Origin: Welwitschia mirabilis | Lineage: Eukaryota > Gnetophyta > Gnetopsida > Welwitschiales | Assembly: GCA_051453625.1 (NCBI GenBank) | Contig: JBOZIK010000001.1 | Location: 231,117,607 to 231,180,844, forward strand | Length of the DNA: 63,238 nucleotides | Direction: 5' to 3' | Part shown: in pieces, positions 1-11,530 of the stretch | How positions within the stretch are numbered: position 1 is the first letter of the stretch | Layout: each line of letters starts with the position of its first letter | The notes under the pieces: generated by a model | Seen by the model: only the letters and a program-made list of their open reading frames with translations | The model's database searches: none | What the model was told of the DNA's origin: nothing | Translations under genes and position numbers: made by a program

Positions 1-143
1 TACATTTTGGTATCAGAGCTATATAAAGTTATGAAGTTTTTAAGTGTGAAATTTCAGACCTTTACATTTTGGTATCAGAGCTATATAAAGTTATGAAGTT
101 TTTAAGCATGAAATTTTAAACCTTTACATTTTGGTATCAGAGC
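1..143 (+). repeat. 62-bp tandem array carrying initiator-Met PBS motifs (left copy)
   Basis: Three direct units with PBS-like TGGTATCAGAGC at 8-19, 70-81 and 132-143, a period of exactly 62 bp. This 12-mer matches the 3' end of plant initiator tRNA-Met, the usual primer of many plant LTR retrotransposons. The first two units also carry a TATATAAAG box just after the PBS core (20-28 and the next unit). The array probably continues left of the window. The same unit reappears at 12,180-12,310. Normally only one PBS exists per element, so this looks like a PBS segment amplified into a minisatellite. Confidence 0.85.
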
Positions 144-790
144 TTTAGGTTATGATTTCTTTGAATGTAGTTATTTTGAAAAGAACTATACATATAATAT
201 GAAAGCCTAGGTTAGCGATTCTACTGGGCATAATTGCTGTGAAGTTATTATAAGAGCATAAGATGCAATTTCGCTAGGCACAATTATTATTTAAGTTTCA
301 ACATCAAAACCTAGGTTGCGATTTTGTTAGGTGTAGCAATTGTGAAGTTACTTCAACATTGAGCGCAGGATGACAAATTCACTAGGCATAACTATTGTTA
401 TAATGTGGGATACAATCTCACTTGGTTAAACTATGATAATGTTGTGAATTTTAACTTAAAATTATAGGATTATATTATGCATAGTTTGATTTCTATAAGC
501 TCAACATAGCCCCAAGAAGGGTACCTAATTGACCAACTAAAGTTACAATCATAATAAAACTAGTTTGCAATTTAATGGATGAACTTATGAGCATGCAATG
601 ATTGGGAAGATAACAACTCTATGATGGTGCAACTTAAGAGAATAAAACATTCAACTTTATAAGGTATTAACAACATGGCACATGTAGAAGTATAATTAAT
701 ATGTGTGTAAAGCAAATTAGAATCATTCAACTTTACTACTCATCAACTTGTTAAAGGAAGTGACTATATAATGAAATGTAGAAATATGGT
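144..790 (+). other. Retroelement leader-like region after the PBS array
   Basis: No open frame is recognisable. The stretch 301-510 is paralogous to 8,060-8,250: both share the order 'cctaggtt', 'caacattgag', 'caaattcactaggcataact' and 'atgcatagtttgatttc'. In the second copy this block directly follows a PBS, so it is best read as the 5' untranslated leader of the same LTR-retroelement family. Family assignment is not secure. Confidence 0.55.
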
Positions 791-1841
791 GATATGTAAA
801 AAGACTTTGAACAATGTTTTCAACACTTATGAATTGAAAGATTTAAAATAAGATATGGAGATAGATTCATCTCAGAAACTTTTCATAAATATGGAGGCCA
901 ACAAATTCTAAAATTTTATAAGCAAGTATGGAGAAGTAAATGTTAGAAGAGTTATAACTAGTCTACATCTAGTAATTTGAGGTTAAATCATTTCAACTGA
1001 AGACATTGTAGAAGCCTTAGAAAAGGCCAGAATTAGTGAAGAATTATGCATCTTAAATAAAAATATTAGAGCAGAAGAAAGAATGTCAAAATAGTGCAAC
1101 TATGGGAGAAACCTTTCACTTAGAATTTAGACATGATCATAAGAAGAAGTAGAGTAAATGTAGCTATTGTCAATAATAGAGTAACATATAAACTTCAAGG
1201 AAGAAAAAGAGATAGATTTATGGGACTACCAAGAAATGTTCAGTCCTTGAAATTCAACTNNNNNNNNNNNNNNNNNNNNNNNNNNNNNNNNNNNNNNNNN
1301 NNNNNNNNNNNNNNNNNNNNNNNNNNNNNNNNNNNNNNNNNNNNNNNNNNNNNNNNNNNAATATGATGATATGCAAAAAGAGTTCGATCGGTATTTTCAA
1401 CACTTATGAATTGAAGAATTTAAAAGAAGATATAGAGGTAGATTCATCACAAGATTTTTCATAAATGTGGAGACCAATAAATTTTACAATTTTATAAGCA
1501 AATATGGAGAAGTAATCATTAAAAGAGTTATAACTATCTACATCCAGTAATTTGAGGTTAAGTTAAATCATTTCAATCGAAGACAATTGTAGAAGCCTTA
1601 GAGAAGATCAGAATTAGTGAAAAATTTTGCATCTTGAATAAAAATATTAGAGCAAAAGGAAGAATGTCAAAATAATGCAACTATGGGAAAAACCTTTTAC
1701 TAATAATTTAGGTATGATTAAAAGAAGAAGTAGGGTAAATGCAGCTACTATTAATAATATAGCAACATATAAACTTCAAGGAAGAAAAAGAGATAGATTT
1801 ATGGGACTACCAAGAAATGTTCAGTCCTTGAAATTTAACTA
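791..1841 (+). repeat. Duplicated ~470-bp degenerate coding-like block around a gap
   Basis: About 791-1,259 and 1,360-1,841 are two diverged copies in the same orientation, separated by the N run 1,260-1,359. The end 'gggactaccaagaaatgttc' is the same in both. Conceptual translation shows broken peptides such as 'KFYNFISKYGEV' and 'EDIVEALEKARISEE', interrupted by stops. Position after a PBS and leader suggests a gag relic, but no diagnostic gag motif is clear. Differences between copies argue against a simple assembly echo, although the placement around a gap leaves a haplotype artefact possible. Confidence 0.5.
1260..1359. other. Assembly gap (100 N)
   Basis: Run of 100 N, the usual placeholder for a gap of unknown length. 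It lies between two diverged copies of the same block. Confidence 0.98.
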
Positions 1842-4030
1842 GTGATTTAAGATTATGAAACAATTTCTATGCCAGAAATCTCACTGTGTTAGAATTACCT
1901 TGAAAGAAATCATTAAGAAACACCTATAACATGTGTTTAGAAAATGTCATTTAGTTAGATCTAAAGGTTGTTTTTATTGAACTCAATTTTTCTTCAACTC
2001 TTATTAAAAGCTTTTATGAAATATTTATTACTTCTGATGGTGATAACGAATTGAAGAAGAGGTAGATCATATTAGTATTAAGTCTATAAAAATAGAAGAT
2101 GTTATGGTTATGATTAAATTTAACATCAATAAAATTGCAAAGACAAAAATAAAAGAATAAAATATTCTTAAATAAGAAGGGAAAAGTAAATGGCGTAGAA
2201 ATTAATTGATTCTTTACCTTTATCAAATTAAAGTTTTCTAGTACTTAAGGATGATATAGTTGAAATTTTACTTCATTATCATGCAAAATCTTCTGTTTAT
2301 ATTGTTATGATTTGTTACTTTTATTAATAGACTAACTCTTTAGCTTATCTAGTTAGCCTATATTCTATTGTTGTCAATCTTGAAATAACCCTTGTCTTAA
2401 AAAATTCTTGTATTAATTAAACCCTTATTTGCAATTATTGTTGATACGCATCTTGCAATCCTTAGATATTTGTAAATCTTAATTAGCTAATCTTATTAAT
2501 ATTTGGTTAAATTTTGTAATCTTATTTGGATGGACTCTGCACTTCAACCTTATAGACTAGACTCTGCTTGCTCTTAACTAATTGAAAATATCTTGTATAC
2601 TTATTCAGCCTATACTTGCATAGCCACATTTCATGCATTGTGTCCTTCACTTATTAGACTTTAAGATGCTATATCATCCATATATATCATTGAAGTAAAA
2701 AAATTCAACTAAATTGTACATGCAGAAGTGTCATTGAACCTTGCAATAAAAAGTGCACAACAGAGAAGTGTAATGTGAAAGAAGTCTACAATATTGAAAC
2801 TTAAGCTTGAAGAATTTCTACATAACAACTTTATAAATGTATGTCACAATTTGAAATAAGAGATTGTAATGTTTCCAACTTAAGTTATACTTTTGAACTT
2901 AAGAACATTTTGCTTTGATCAATAGAAAGAGGTTATTGAGATATTTTGATGAAATTAAGTGGTTTAACTTATTTCAACTCTCTTTTCTTAGAAAATTCTT
3001 GCATGAGAAAGATGCTAATTCATAACCTTTCCTCTAATCAAGTGATAATTATAACCCTAGAAAATGAAAAAGATTAGAAGATTATGATTAACATAAGAGT
3101 TTACCTAAATTTTTGATGTCAATATGCAATGAAGTTTAGCATTGTGATGAAGGTTTGCATCTCACCTAAGAGTAAGTTTTATGAATATTTAGATTGATGA
3201 TATTAATGACTTAGACTAAGCTAAGTGGATTTGTTTATTGAAGAACAATAGAGTAAAGCTAAAGGCTAGCCTATACCAACTACTTTCAATATGAAGGCAA
3301 TTAAGGAGAGCTTCCAACATGTACTTTATAGTAAGCTTGTCAAATGAAGGAGGTGAATTATGACTTTATAAATTACTATGAAGTGCTTAGCAATATTGCA
3401 TGATCCATGAGTGTATGAAGATACCAATCATAGTTTAAATCGCAAATTAATCCTTAAGAATATTGTGAAGATATGTATGATTATAACGACAACTTTTAAT
3501 GCATACTATGGAGAATGTTTCAAGACTATTATGATACAACCAATCTATAGAAGTAGCAACCTGGGGAAAAAAAAGCATACATTAATCAGTGGAGACCTGA
3601 TCTTTTAACAAGTTTCAAGATGAAACTTCTTAAAGAGGTGAGAAATGTTACATCCATATTTTTGCTTTCTGATAAAATTTATAGTTTATGCTTAATGAAA
3701 TATTTGAAAAATATTGAATTACTTGAAAACCCAATTGTGATAATTGCTATATTCTTGAAATGCTATATTATTGAGTTGCAATATGAATACCTTTTAATTA
3801 AATGTTCATACCCAATATTTTTATATGTTCTTATGGTGGAAATGATATCTTTTATTACTTATATAGTTGAAAGTAAATGTTGAATTGAATATTTACTGTG
3901 AAGACATGTTATTTATTCCTTTTTCTCATTATTAAATGTAAAGCATTATCTTGATTTATTATTAAAAGCATCTAGTAGCCAGCCAATCATGTAACTCCTT
4001 TCTTAACCACTCTCATTCATGATAATTTAT
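1842..4030. other. Unassigned AT-rich sequence
   Basis: Only short chance frames are present. None carries a motif I recognise from retroelement or host proteins. It lies between a gag-like relic and the minisatellites that precede block A, so it may be decayed internal sequence of the same retroelement. Confidence 0.5.
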
Positions 4031-4230
4031 CTTCATATGTAAGGAATCTTTTGTCAACTTTTATTTATCTTCATATGCAAGGAATCTTTTCCAACTTTTG
4101 TTTGTCTTTATATGTAAGGAATTTTTTGCCAACTTTTATTTGTCTTCATATTCAAGGAATCTTTGCTAAATTTCATTTGTCTTCATATACAAGGAATCTT
4201 TACCAACTTTCATTTGTCCTCATATTCTTG
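4031..4230 (+). repeat. ~37.5-bp minisatellite, five units plus a partial
   Basis: Units start at 4,031, 4,069, 4,106, 4,144 and 4,181, with a partial unit at 4,218. Each runs 'cttcatatgtaaggaatc' followed by a T-rich 'ttgccaacttttatttgt' part. Units are 37-38 bp long and differ at a few positions. No second copy of this array was found in the window. Confidence 0.85.
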
Positions 4231-4784
4231 TGGCTCTTTGCATTCCACCAAATCTCGATTTTAAATAAGACCCTCCTCCTCCTTTTTCCTTATCTTTATT
4301 TTTGGAGAACCTTTTGCTATCAGGTCTTAAAGCTGGAAAAGCCTTAAAAACTAGCAAAGATCTTGAGTTCTTCTTGAAAATCAGTATGGTTCCTTACTTT
4401 TATGCTTCTTTAATGGTCTATCCTTATGCATTATGTATTAAAATCATCATATTATGTATGATCCTATACTTTTGTATTTTTTTAATGGTTCTTGCTTATG
4501 GATTTATTTTTGACATTTATTTATATTCCTGTATGTTGAACATTAAATCATGTGATTCTTGAATGACATAAACTCTGTGCTAATGCATGTCTCATCTTCA
4601 TTACCCTTTTTATTGATATCTTAAGGTTATCTTTCTTAGTATAAGATAAAAATCTATGGTTCATCCCAATTGTATTGACTTGTCATCTTGTTATTGAAAT
4701 CTATGATTGAGGTATTATGTTGTGGTAAAAACCTATCTTAGTTTTGTGATATCATCTTATTGGACAAATGGTTATGGATTTTTC
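4231..4784. other. Unassigned spacer
   Basis: AT-rich sequence between two minisatellites. Hydrophobic short frames here are low-complexity by-products of T-rich DNA and I see no gene. Confidence 0.5.
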
Positions 4785-5116
4785 ATAGATCGCCAAACAA
4801 GGCAGTAGACTTTACAGATCCCCGAACGAGACAGTGAAGAGAGAATCCTAGAGATCTCCGAATGAGGCAGTGGGGATATTATATTACCAAAGATCGCCAA
4901 ATGAGAAAGTGGTCTTCACAGATCACCAAACAAAGTAGTGAAGTTAGTGATGATTGAAATTTTGTATATACATATGAGTACCACAAATCACCGAATGAGA
5001 CAGTGGGCTTTACAAATCGCCGAATGAGGCAATGAAGTTAAATATTATATGAGAACCACAGATCACCGAGTGAGGCAGTAGGCTTCACAGATCACTGAAT
5101 GAGGCAGTGAAGTTAA
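4785..5116 (+). repeat. Minisatellite with core AGATCGCCGAATGAGGCAGT
   Basis: About nine degenerate units whose core is 'agatcgccgaatgaggcagt', at roughly 4,786, 4,815, 4,851, 4,891, 4,919, 4,984, 5,013, 5,058 and 5,087. Two linker types tend to alternate: short 'gggcttcac' and longer 'gaagttaat...', giving a higher-order dimer. GC content is clearly above the surroundings. The last dimer recurs at 8,351-8,395 in front of the paralogous block B, so the array belongs to the repeat family. Confidence 0.85.
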
Positions 5117-5121
5117 TATTG

Positions 5122-5158
<37 letters not shown>
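5122..5158. repeat. (TA)n microsatellite
   Basis: Uninterrupted TA dinucleotides for about 36 bp directly after the minisatellite. The paralogue at 8,403-8,415 has only a short interrupted AT run, so this expansion is specific to this copy. Confidence 0.95.
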
Positions 5159-5161
<3 letters not shown>

Positions 5162-6680
5162 ATGTTCTCGTTCATAACCATGAGTTCATTATCCATGTAT
5201 GTCTTGGATTTCTTGAAAGTCTTGAACTTTTTATTGTTAGTTTAATCATTAAAGTATCTTGCCAAAACACCTATTCTTGCCTGGGCCATACTAGGAGCTA
5301 TAAGATTTTCATAGTTCTCATCTCATATCTTTTTGTGATAGGTGATAAATCTAGAGTTTAATTGCTGAGATGACATGAGTTCATGATGGATCGTTGGATC
5401 TATAATGGTGAAAAAATCTTTTGATTATTGTATTTCAATGGGCCATTAGAGTTAATTATCTAATTACATGATTAGTCAATATGTTAATTATCATTTTTAG
5501 GAGAGATAGATTATATTTATTATATGTGTATGACTTGAAGTACTTGAAGTTTACTTGCAATTATATGAATTTATGAAATGATGACTTTTTCTTCTTGAAA
5601 TTTTGCAATAAAACTTGTTAATTGGAGGTTGAATTTTTTAGATATGAGCTAGTGAGGTCTACTAAACCTTGAATTTTTACGCATTGGTGATATTTTATTT
5701 GTTGTGGAATAGAAAAAATTGTGATATTATTTGAAAATCTTTTGGAATGAACCTGAATTTTGCATATTATTTTTATATAGATGTGGAAAGTTTTATTGCA
5801 ATATTTCATTGAAAAACCTTGGTATGAACTCATGATTAAACAAAGTTTTTCTTGAGTCTATTATCTTTGATAAATTATCCTTAAATGTGGGCATGAAACT
5901 TTCCCTTTTACATAAAGAACTTAAGGTCTAAGAAAAGGAAGTTACTTCTCCACATTAAAGATGATAAAGATTAAAGGATGGATATTAATTACTTTTTTCT
6001 TTTTTTTTGACTTAGTACCTTAAATGATAAATTTAATGGGGGAGAAAGGGGTATTAATTAATAAAATTTAAGGGCCATTTTGTTCATAGTGGGATTTGAA
6101 CCATCGTCCTTTCTCATCTTACAACTACCTCTTACCACTAAGCTATTGACCTGTTATTAAGTAAAGAGTATTACCATTTAATATGAACTTGACATTAGGA
6201 AATTGAATGCTTGAATGTTTAATGTTTAATTCAAGAAGTATGGCTTGAGAATAAGTGAAAGCTCCCAGCATGCCGTTATGATACTTGAGAGATGAATATT
6301 TGTAGCTCCTTACTGCTTTGTGCAAGTTGAGAGGAGAGAGAGAAGATTGTAAACATTAGGTGATGGTATACATCATTAGATTTCATCATTGGTAAAATGT
6401 ATGCCTTCTTTACTGCCCAACGCTAATCTAAAAATGCCTAGCCCTGAAATATCTTTGGTTAAGAGAAGGGGGCCTTACCAATCGATTCACACCTGAATGT
6501 TCTTTCCCATCAAAATGCTTGAATCACATGTTTTCTTTAGCGTTTCAATTTCTTTCATGTTTTATGGTTAATCCAACACATAAATCATGCCAATAGTTAA
6601 TTTATTGGGCATTTCATCTCTATTTTCTCAATGATTATATCTAACTATGTGTGGTAATGCTTTTATTGCATTAGTGTTTC
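5159..6680 (+). repeat. Repeat block A (paralogue of 8,395-10,790)
   Basis: Colinear with block B: shared landmarks are 'cataaccatgagttcatt', 'gtcttggatttctt', 'gagatgacatgagttcatga'/'aagatgacatgagttcatga', a tRNA-derived insert, and a distal part with 'aaatgcctagccctgaaat' and 'ataaatcatgcca'. No coding capacity is seen. Its position upstream of a PBS (8,056) fits LTR or 3' untranslated sequence of an LTR retrotransposon read on the plus strand. Confidence 0.7.
6091..6145 (-). repeat. tRNA-derived (SINE-like) sequence with box A and box B
   Basis: On the minus strand, 6,145-6,135 reads TAGCTTAGTGG, a good RNA polymerase III box A, and 6,102-6,091 reads GGTTCAAATCCC, a good box B. The 32-nt interval equals that of a real tRNA. 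Flanks do not form a clear acceptor stem, so this is a tRNA relic or SINE head, not a working tRNA gene. A diverged copy with the same spacing is at 9,566-9,620. Confidence 0.7.
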
Positions 6681-7590
6681 AAGAAATTTATTTTAAGATA
6701 ACTTTGATTTAGCTAATCTGCCTACTTTCCCTCTCTGCAGTGCTTTAGATTCTCATGTGTCAATCTTTCTCTTTCACTTGGTGATGCTCTGTAAGGCCTT
6801 TCATCTAGACTACCTCTTTTTTCATCTTGAGTGTCACCAGAATTTCTGTAAACAATCTTACCTGCATTTGTCTTTTACTTCTTGTAACATAGATGATTAA
6901 TGGATATGCAAGAATTGAATATTATACCCTATCTGGTCCTATAAATTCATATTCTTCTCCTCTCCTTATATATCATCTATTACATGATGCTTTAACTTCT
7001 CCCACATGATATACCATTTCTTTCTTAACATTAAAACTCTTTCTCAGTATTCATCCTCTTACACGACGTGCAAGAAAATGATCAAATTTCTTTCTTCTTT
7101 ATGGAAAATCAATAACGTTAATTGAGAATTACTTCATTTTCCTTTTACTTCTCCTTACATAGTAGGTTCTTAGAAATAAGTCCTTGGATTATTAGGCGAA
7201 ACCCCAAAATGCTAATTCTTGTAACAAGGCTCGAAATGCCCTCACATTTGTATCTTCTTTATTTGTTATATTCTTAAGCATAAGTCATAGTTTTGTTTGT
7301 TGATGAATCATTTATTATCTTCAATTTTGTGAAATTCTCATTGCTTTAACCTGTAATGTTAACTAGTAGCAAGGTTAACATTAATAGAAGTTTAAGTTGG
7401 AAGCATGTTTAATGAAATGCGTAATTTGATTTGACGAATTCCAATACCATTCTCTTTATGATACAATTTCTCTTACCAAATTCCCTCATTGTGAATCCAT
7501 TGTCTTCAACTAAACATGATGTGGTATGATGGTTAGGTCATAACGACTTCCAGCAGAAACGTGTAATCACCTCTTAAATTTTCCTTTTAA

Positions 7591-7641
<51 letters not shown>

Positions 7642-8052
7642 AATTTAAGGTATAATACATGTGATTTGTGCTGCATCCCTAGCTCTAACTCATCGGCATC
7701 TCCATTATTTCATAATAAAATCAAATTAAATAATAGTTAAAATCCTTCATGTAAAAAATTATTGCTTAGGCCTCTATAAACTTAGGTAATGCTCATATTT
7801 CTTAGTTAGCCAGTTATGATCTATACCTTAATAAAATATGTTGTTACTCTTCTTTAAAGAAAACTTATCTTTCTCTCTCTAACTAAATATTTTTTCTAGA
7901 ATAGGAAAATATTGTTAGGAAAATACCTTACATCCTTGGTTGTATCATTCAATTTGCTACTATAATCTTAAGTCTTATATTAAGTATTGAATTTTCAATT
8001 AGGAATACCAAACCTTACTTCAACTCCAACCTGTAACTTTTGGATTGTTACA
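6681..8052 (+). other. Probable LTR tail ending at a PBS
   Basis: No gene. Downstream of the part shared with block B, the sequence runs to 'ggattgttaca' (to 8,052), followed at once by a PBS. This is the expected geometry for the 3' end of a 5' LTR ('..CA' then PBS). The LTR start was not located. Confidence 0.45.
7594..7635. repeat. (AT)n microsatellite
   Basis: About 40 bp of AT dinucleotides within the probable LTR tail. Confidence 0.95.
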
Positions 8053-8055
8053 TTT

Positions 8056-8250
8056 TGGTATTAGAGCCTAGGTTACGATTTTGCTAGGCATATCATTTAT
8101 AAAGTCATTTCAACATTGAGCACAAGCTAACAAATTCACTAGGCATAACTATCGTTAGAATGTAGGATGCAATTTTACTTGGTTAAACTCTGATAATGTT
8201 GTAAATTTTAACTTGAAAATATAGGCTTATAATATGCATAGTTTGATTTC
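8056..8250 (+). other. PBS and leader, second copy
   Basis: TGGTATTAGAGCC at 8,056-8,068 is a one-mismatch initiator-Met PBS. It is followed by a leader paralogous to 301-510. The leader is cut by the gap at 8,251, beyond which sequence resembling the end of the internal region (minisatellite) resumes. Most of this copy's internal region is therefore missing or hidden in the gap. Confidence 0.7.
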
Positions 8251-8350
8251 NNNNNNNNNNNNNNNNNNNNNNNNNNNNNNNNNNNNNNNNNNNNNNNNNN
8301 NNNNNNNNNNNNNNNNNNNNNNNNNNNNNNNNNNNNNNNNNNNNNNNNNN
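8251..8350. other. Assembly gap (100 N)
   Basis: 100 N placeholder between leader and minisatellite of the second repeat copy. Confidence 0.98.
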
Positions 8351-9565
8351 GAGGCAGTGGGCTTCACAGATCGCCAAATGAGGCAGTGAAGTTAATGATG
8401 ATTATATATATTATATTTGATATTCTCATTCATAACCATGAGTTCATTTTTCATGAATGTCTTGGATTTCTTAAAAGTCTTGAACTTTTCCTTATGGTCT
8501 TGATCCTTAACATATCTTGAAAAAATACCTATTCTTACCTGAGCCATACTAGAAGCTGTGAGATTTTCACAGTTCTCATCCCATATTTTTTTGTGACAGG
8601 TGGTAAATCTAGAGTCTAATTGCTAAGATGACATGAGTTCATGAAGGATTGTTGATCTATATTGGTGAAAAAATATTCTAACTAAATGTATCTCTTTCTG
8701 ACTATTAGAGTTAAATACATGAACATTCAATGTGTTATTTGTTATTGAGATGAGAGACAGACTCTATTTATAAGTGTGTGGCTTGCATTTTTGTATGGAA
8801 TAATGATTTTCCTTCTTGAAATAAAATTTGTTTATTAGAGTTCCTACTTTCTAGTTATTATTTAATGAAATTTATTTAGAACTTAAATTTTTTCCATGTG
8901 TTTATGAAATTTTTTATTGGATATCGAATGGGAAAATTATGGATTCTTGAGAATCTTGTTGGAGTACTTGAATTTATGCATTATTATTATATTGTAATTA
9001 GAAAATTTCCTTAGAAAATTTTATTAGAAAACTTTGGAAGATTTTGTGATGAATTGATGTTTCTTGAGTCTATTAGAAGTTTTGTAATGTATCTTTAATA
9101 AAATTTCTTTTAAATGTGGATAAGAGACTTCCCCTTCTTGCCAAAAGAATCAAGACCCAAGAAAAGGGAGTTACCCCTTCTCTTTAAAAAAATTATTAAG
9201 AGTTGAGGATTGAACATTAAGTAAGCCCCTCAATTTAAATTAATGTTTAAAATGATGGACTTAATGTAAGAAGAGGAGGGGTATTATTTAACAAAAGTTA
9301 AGGGCCTTGGTGTATGCTTTCCCTCCACTTGTAGTTATTTTATTACTACTAAGTAACATTTGATAGGAGATTAGATTATTAAAGATTGGGTATTAAGTAA
9401 ATCCATCTAAATTCAATTATAAGATTTAAATGTTAAATTTACAATAGATTGAAGAATGAGTATTGAGTGAATCCCCCTAAATTAAATTAAAAACCTTAAA
9501 TGTTAAATTTATTGGAAAAGAGAAAATGTTTATGATTAAAGCTTAATGGCCATTTTGTTTGTACT

Positions 9566-9620
9566 GGGGTTTAAACCCATGCCCTTTTACATCTTGTAAC
9601 TGCCTCTTACCATTATGCTA
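9566..9620 (-). repeat. tRNA-derived (SINE-like) sequence, second copy
   Basis: Minus strand: degenerate box A TAGCATAATGG at 9,620-9,610, box B GGTTTAAACCCC at 9,577-9,566, and the same 32-nt interval as the copy at 6,091-6,145. Both copies occupy the same place in the paralogous blocks, so the insertion predates duplication of the family. Confidence 0.65.
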
Positions 9621-9888
9621 TTAAATTGTTAATTAAGTAAAAAGTGTTATCATTTTGATAAATGTAAGAAAGGGGTTTTCTGCTAAGCGTTACACATCTC
9701 CAATGTGCCATTAATGAAACTTCAGCGCACTATGATGATTTTCCAACACTTCATTTCAATTTTGAGCTAAATGTTTGCAACTTCTAATTGTGCCATAGGA
9801 GAGATAAGAGAAAGGGGTAGGTTGTAAAGCATTAGGCATTGTTGTATTCCATTCAAATTCATCCCTTGATGAAATGTTTTACTGGAAA

Positions 9889-10029
9889 TGCCTCTCTAAA
9901 CTTTAATCACCAAGAAAAACACCCAGCCACTATGATGCCTTTCTAAACCTTAATCGCCAATAAAAACACCTAGCCATTGCATTGTTTCTCCAAATTTCAA
10001 ATGCTAAGGAAAATTCCCAGCCCTAAAAT
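9889..10029 (+). repeat. Three 47-bp tandem units
   Basis: Units start at 9,889, 9,936 and 9,983, each 'tgcctctctaaa..' followed by 'aagaaaaacacccagcc'. The second half of the local duplication (about 10,450-10,590) carries the same triplet, slightly shortened. Block A has only one to two degenerate units around 6,400-6,450. Confidence 0.75.
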
Positions 10030-10100
10030 GTCTTCAATTAGTTTACCTGAACGTTCTGACCCATTGAAATGCCTGAATCACATTTTTTTCAGCATTTTAG

Positions 10101-10200
10101 NNNNNNNNNNNNNNNNNNNNNNNNNNNNNNNNNNNNNNNNNNNNNNNNNNNNNNNNNNNNNNNNNNNNNNNNNNNNNNNNNNNNNNNNNNNNNNNNNNNN
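10101..10200. other. Assembly gap (100 N)
   Basis: 100 N between two diverged copies of a ~450-bp segment. Confidence 0.98.
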
Positions 10201-10790
10201 TAATAGCTGGGACAGTTGATAAATGCAAGAAAGGGGTTTTTTACTAAGCATTACATAGCTCTAGTGCACCATTAATGAAACTTCAGTGCACCATGACAAT
10301 TTTCCAACGCTCCATTTTAGTTTTGAGTTGAATGTTTACAGCTTCTAATTGCGCCATAAGAGAGATGAGAGAAAGGGGCATGTTGTAAAGCATTAGGAAT
10401 TGTTGTATGCCACTTAAAATCACCCCTTGATGAAACATTTTGCTCAAAATGCCTCTCTAAAATCGCCAAGAAAAATGCCCAGCCACTATAATGACTTTTT
10501 AAACTTTAATTGCTAAGAAAAACACCTAGTCATTGCATCATTTCTCTAAATTTCAAATGCCAAGAAACATGCCCAACCCTGAAACGTCTTCAATCAATTC
10601 ACTTGAACATTCTTACCCATCGAAATGCCTAAATCACATTTTTTTTTTCTAGTGTTTTAGTTTCTTTCATGTCTTTTTGTTAAATCAGCATATAAATCAT
10701 GCCAGTAATTTATTTCTTAGGTGTTTCATTTCTAGTTGCTCAATGTTTCTATCAAATTGCATTTTGTAAATGCCTTCCAACTTACAGTGA

Positions 10791-11530
10791 AATTATAATA
10801 AGTTGAATCATTTTCAAACATTTCATTCATCTTCCTCCCAATGCACTTCTTCCTGTAAAAACGATTTTTCTCTTATATGGATCAATTCCTTGATGGCGTT
10901 TTTATTTTTATGATTTCTTCCCTGTGAATCATTTTACTTATTTGTGGACTCTATTCTTACATTTGCTTTGGCCTTGCCTTCTATTCAAGCATGCTTTCGC
11001 CATTCAAATTCTAGCACCGTTTAGGTACAAAAAAAATCCTATCTTCCTTACAGAATGTTCAACCTTTCAAACCAGATATTATTTTGCATCCAATCATCTA
11101 CAACATTAAGTTCCATAGTGTATTGGTTAAGTTATTTAATTTCATTTGTAAAGGTCATAAGATTAATTCCCAGTGTGTGCCTTGATTAAAAATTTTGATC
11201 TCCTCTCTTTTAAGTTACTTTTCAAATTCTAAGTTACTCCATAACTCCTAATTAGGATTAATATAATCTTCATTATTCCTATAAGAATAATCTTATGGTA
11301 AAGGAATTCTCTAAGTTCAATGGTAATTTTAACCATTAAAATTAAGCCAAACTTCAACTCATTTAAGTTAGATGAAAAATTTTAGTTTTGCCCTCTAGTT
11401 AGATGTTTTTTTGTGTCTTGCCAATAACCTTCTCTCTATTACCTAATCCTATTTATCTATGGCCCATACTTTGGGTACTAAAAATTCAGAGTAAAATATG
11501 AAATTTATGGCAACCGTAAGAGTGTGGAGC
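10791..11530. other. Unassigned, probable LTR tail before the PBS array
   Basis: No gene. It does not obviously align with the corresponding tail 6,681-8,052, although both end just before PBS-like sequence. Confidence 0.4.

Larger units (their letters stand above)
8351..10790 (+). repeat. Repeat block B (paralogue of 5,080-6,680)
   Basis: Begins with the last two units of the GATCGCC minisatellite, then follows block A through the 'aaccatgagttcatt' region, a second tRNA-derived insert (9,566-9,620) and the 47-bp repeat region. It contains a local duplication around the gap 10,101-10,200: 9,653-10,100 and 10,209-10,660 are diverged copies starting 'gataaatg.aagaaaggggtttt'. No coding content. 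Confidence 0.7.

Noticed and set aside
1360-1560. RNA-recognition-motif-like peptide in the duplicated block
   Set aside because: The resemblance is limited to a short stretch ('FFINV', 'FISKYGEV') and the context is a PBS-led retroelement. Too weak to call.
4785-5116. CRISPR-like array
   Set aside because: Spacing and linkers are irregular, linkers repeat among themselves, and the DNA is plant nuclear. It is a minisatellite.
6091-6145. A functional tRNA gene on the minus strand
   Set aside because: Boxes A and B are good, but no acceptor or anticodon stem pairs convincingly, so it is kept only as a tRNA-derived repeat.
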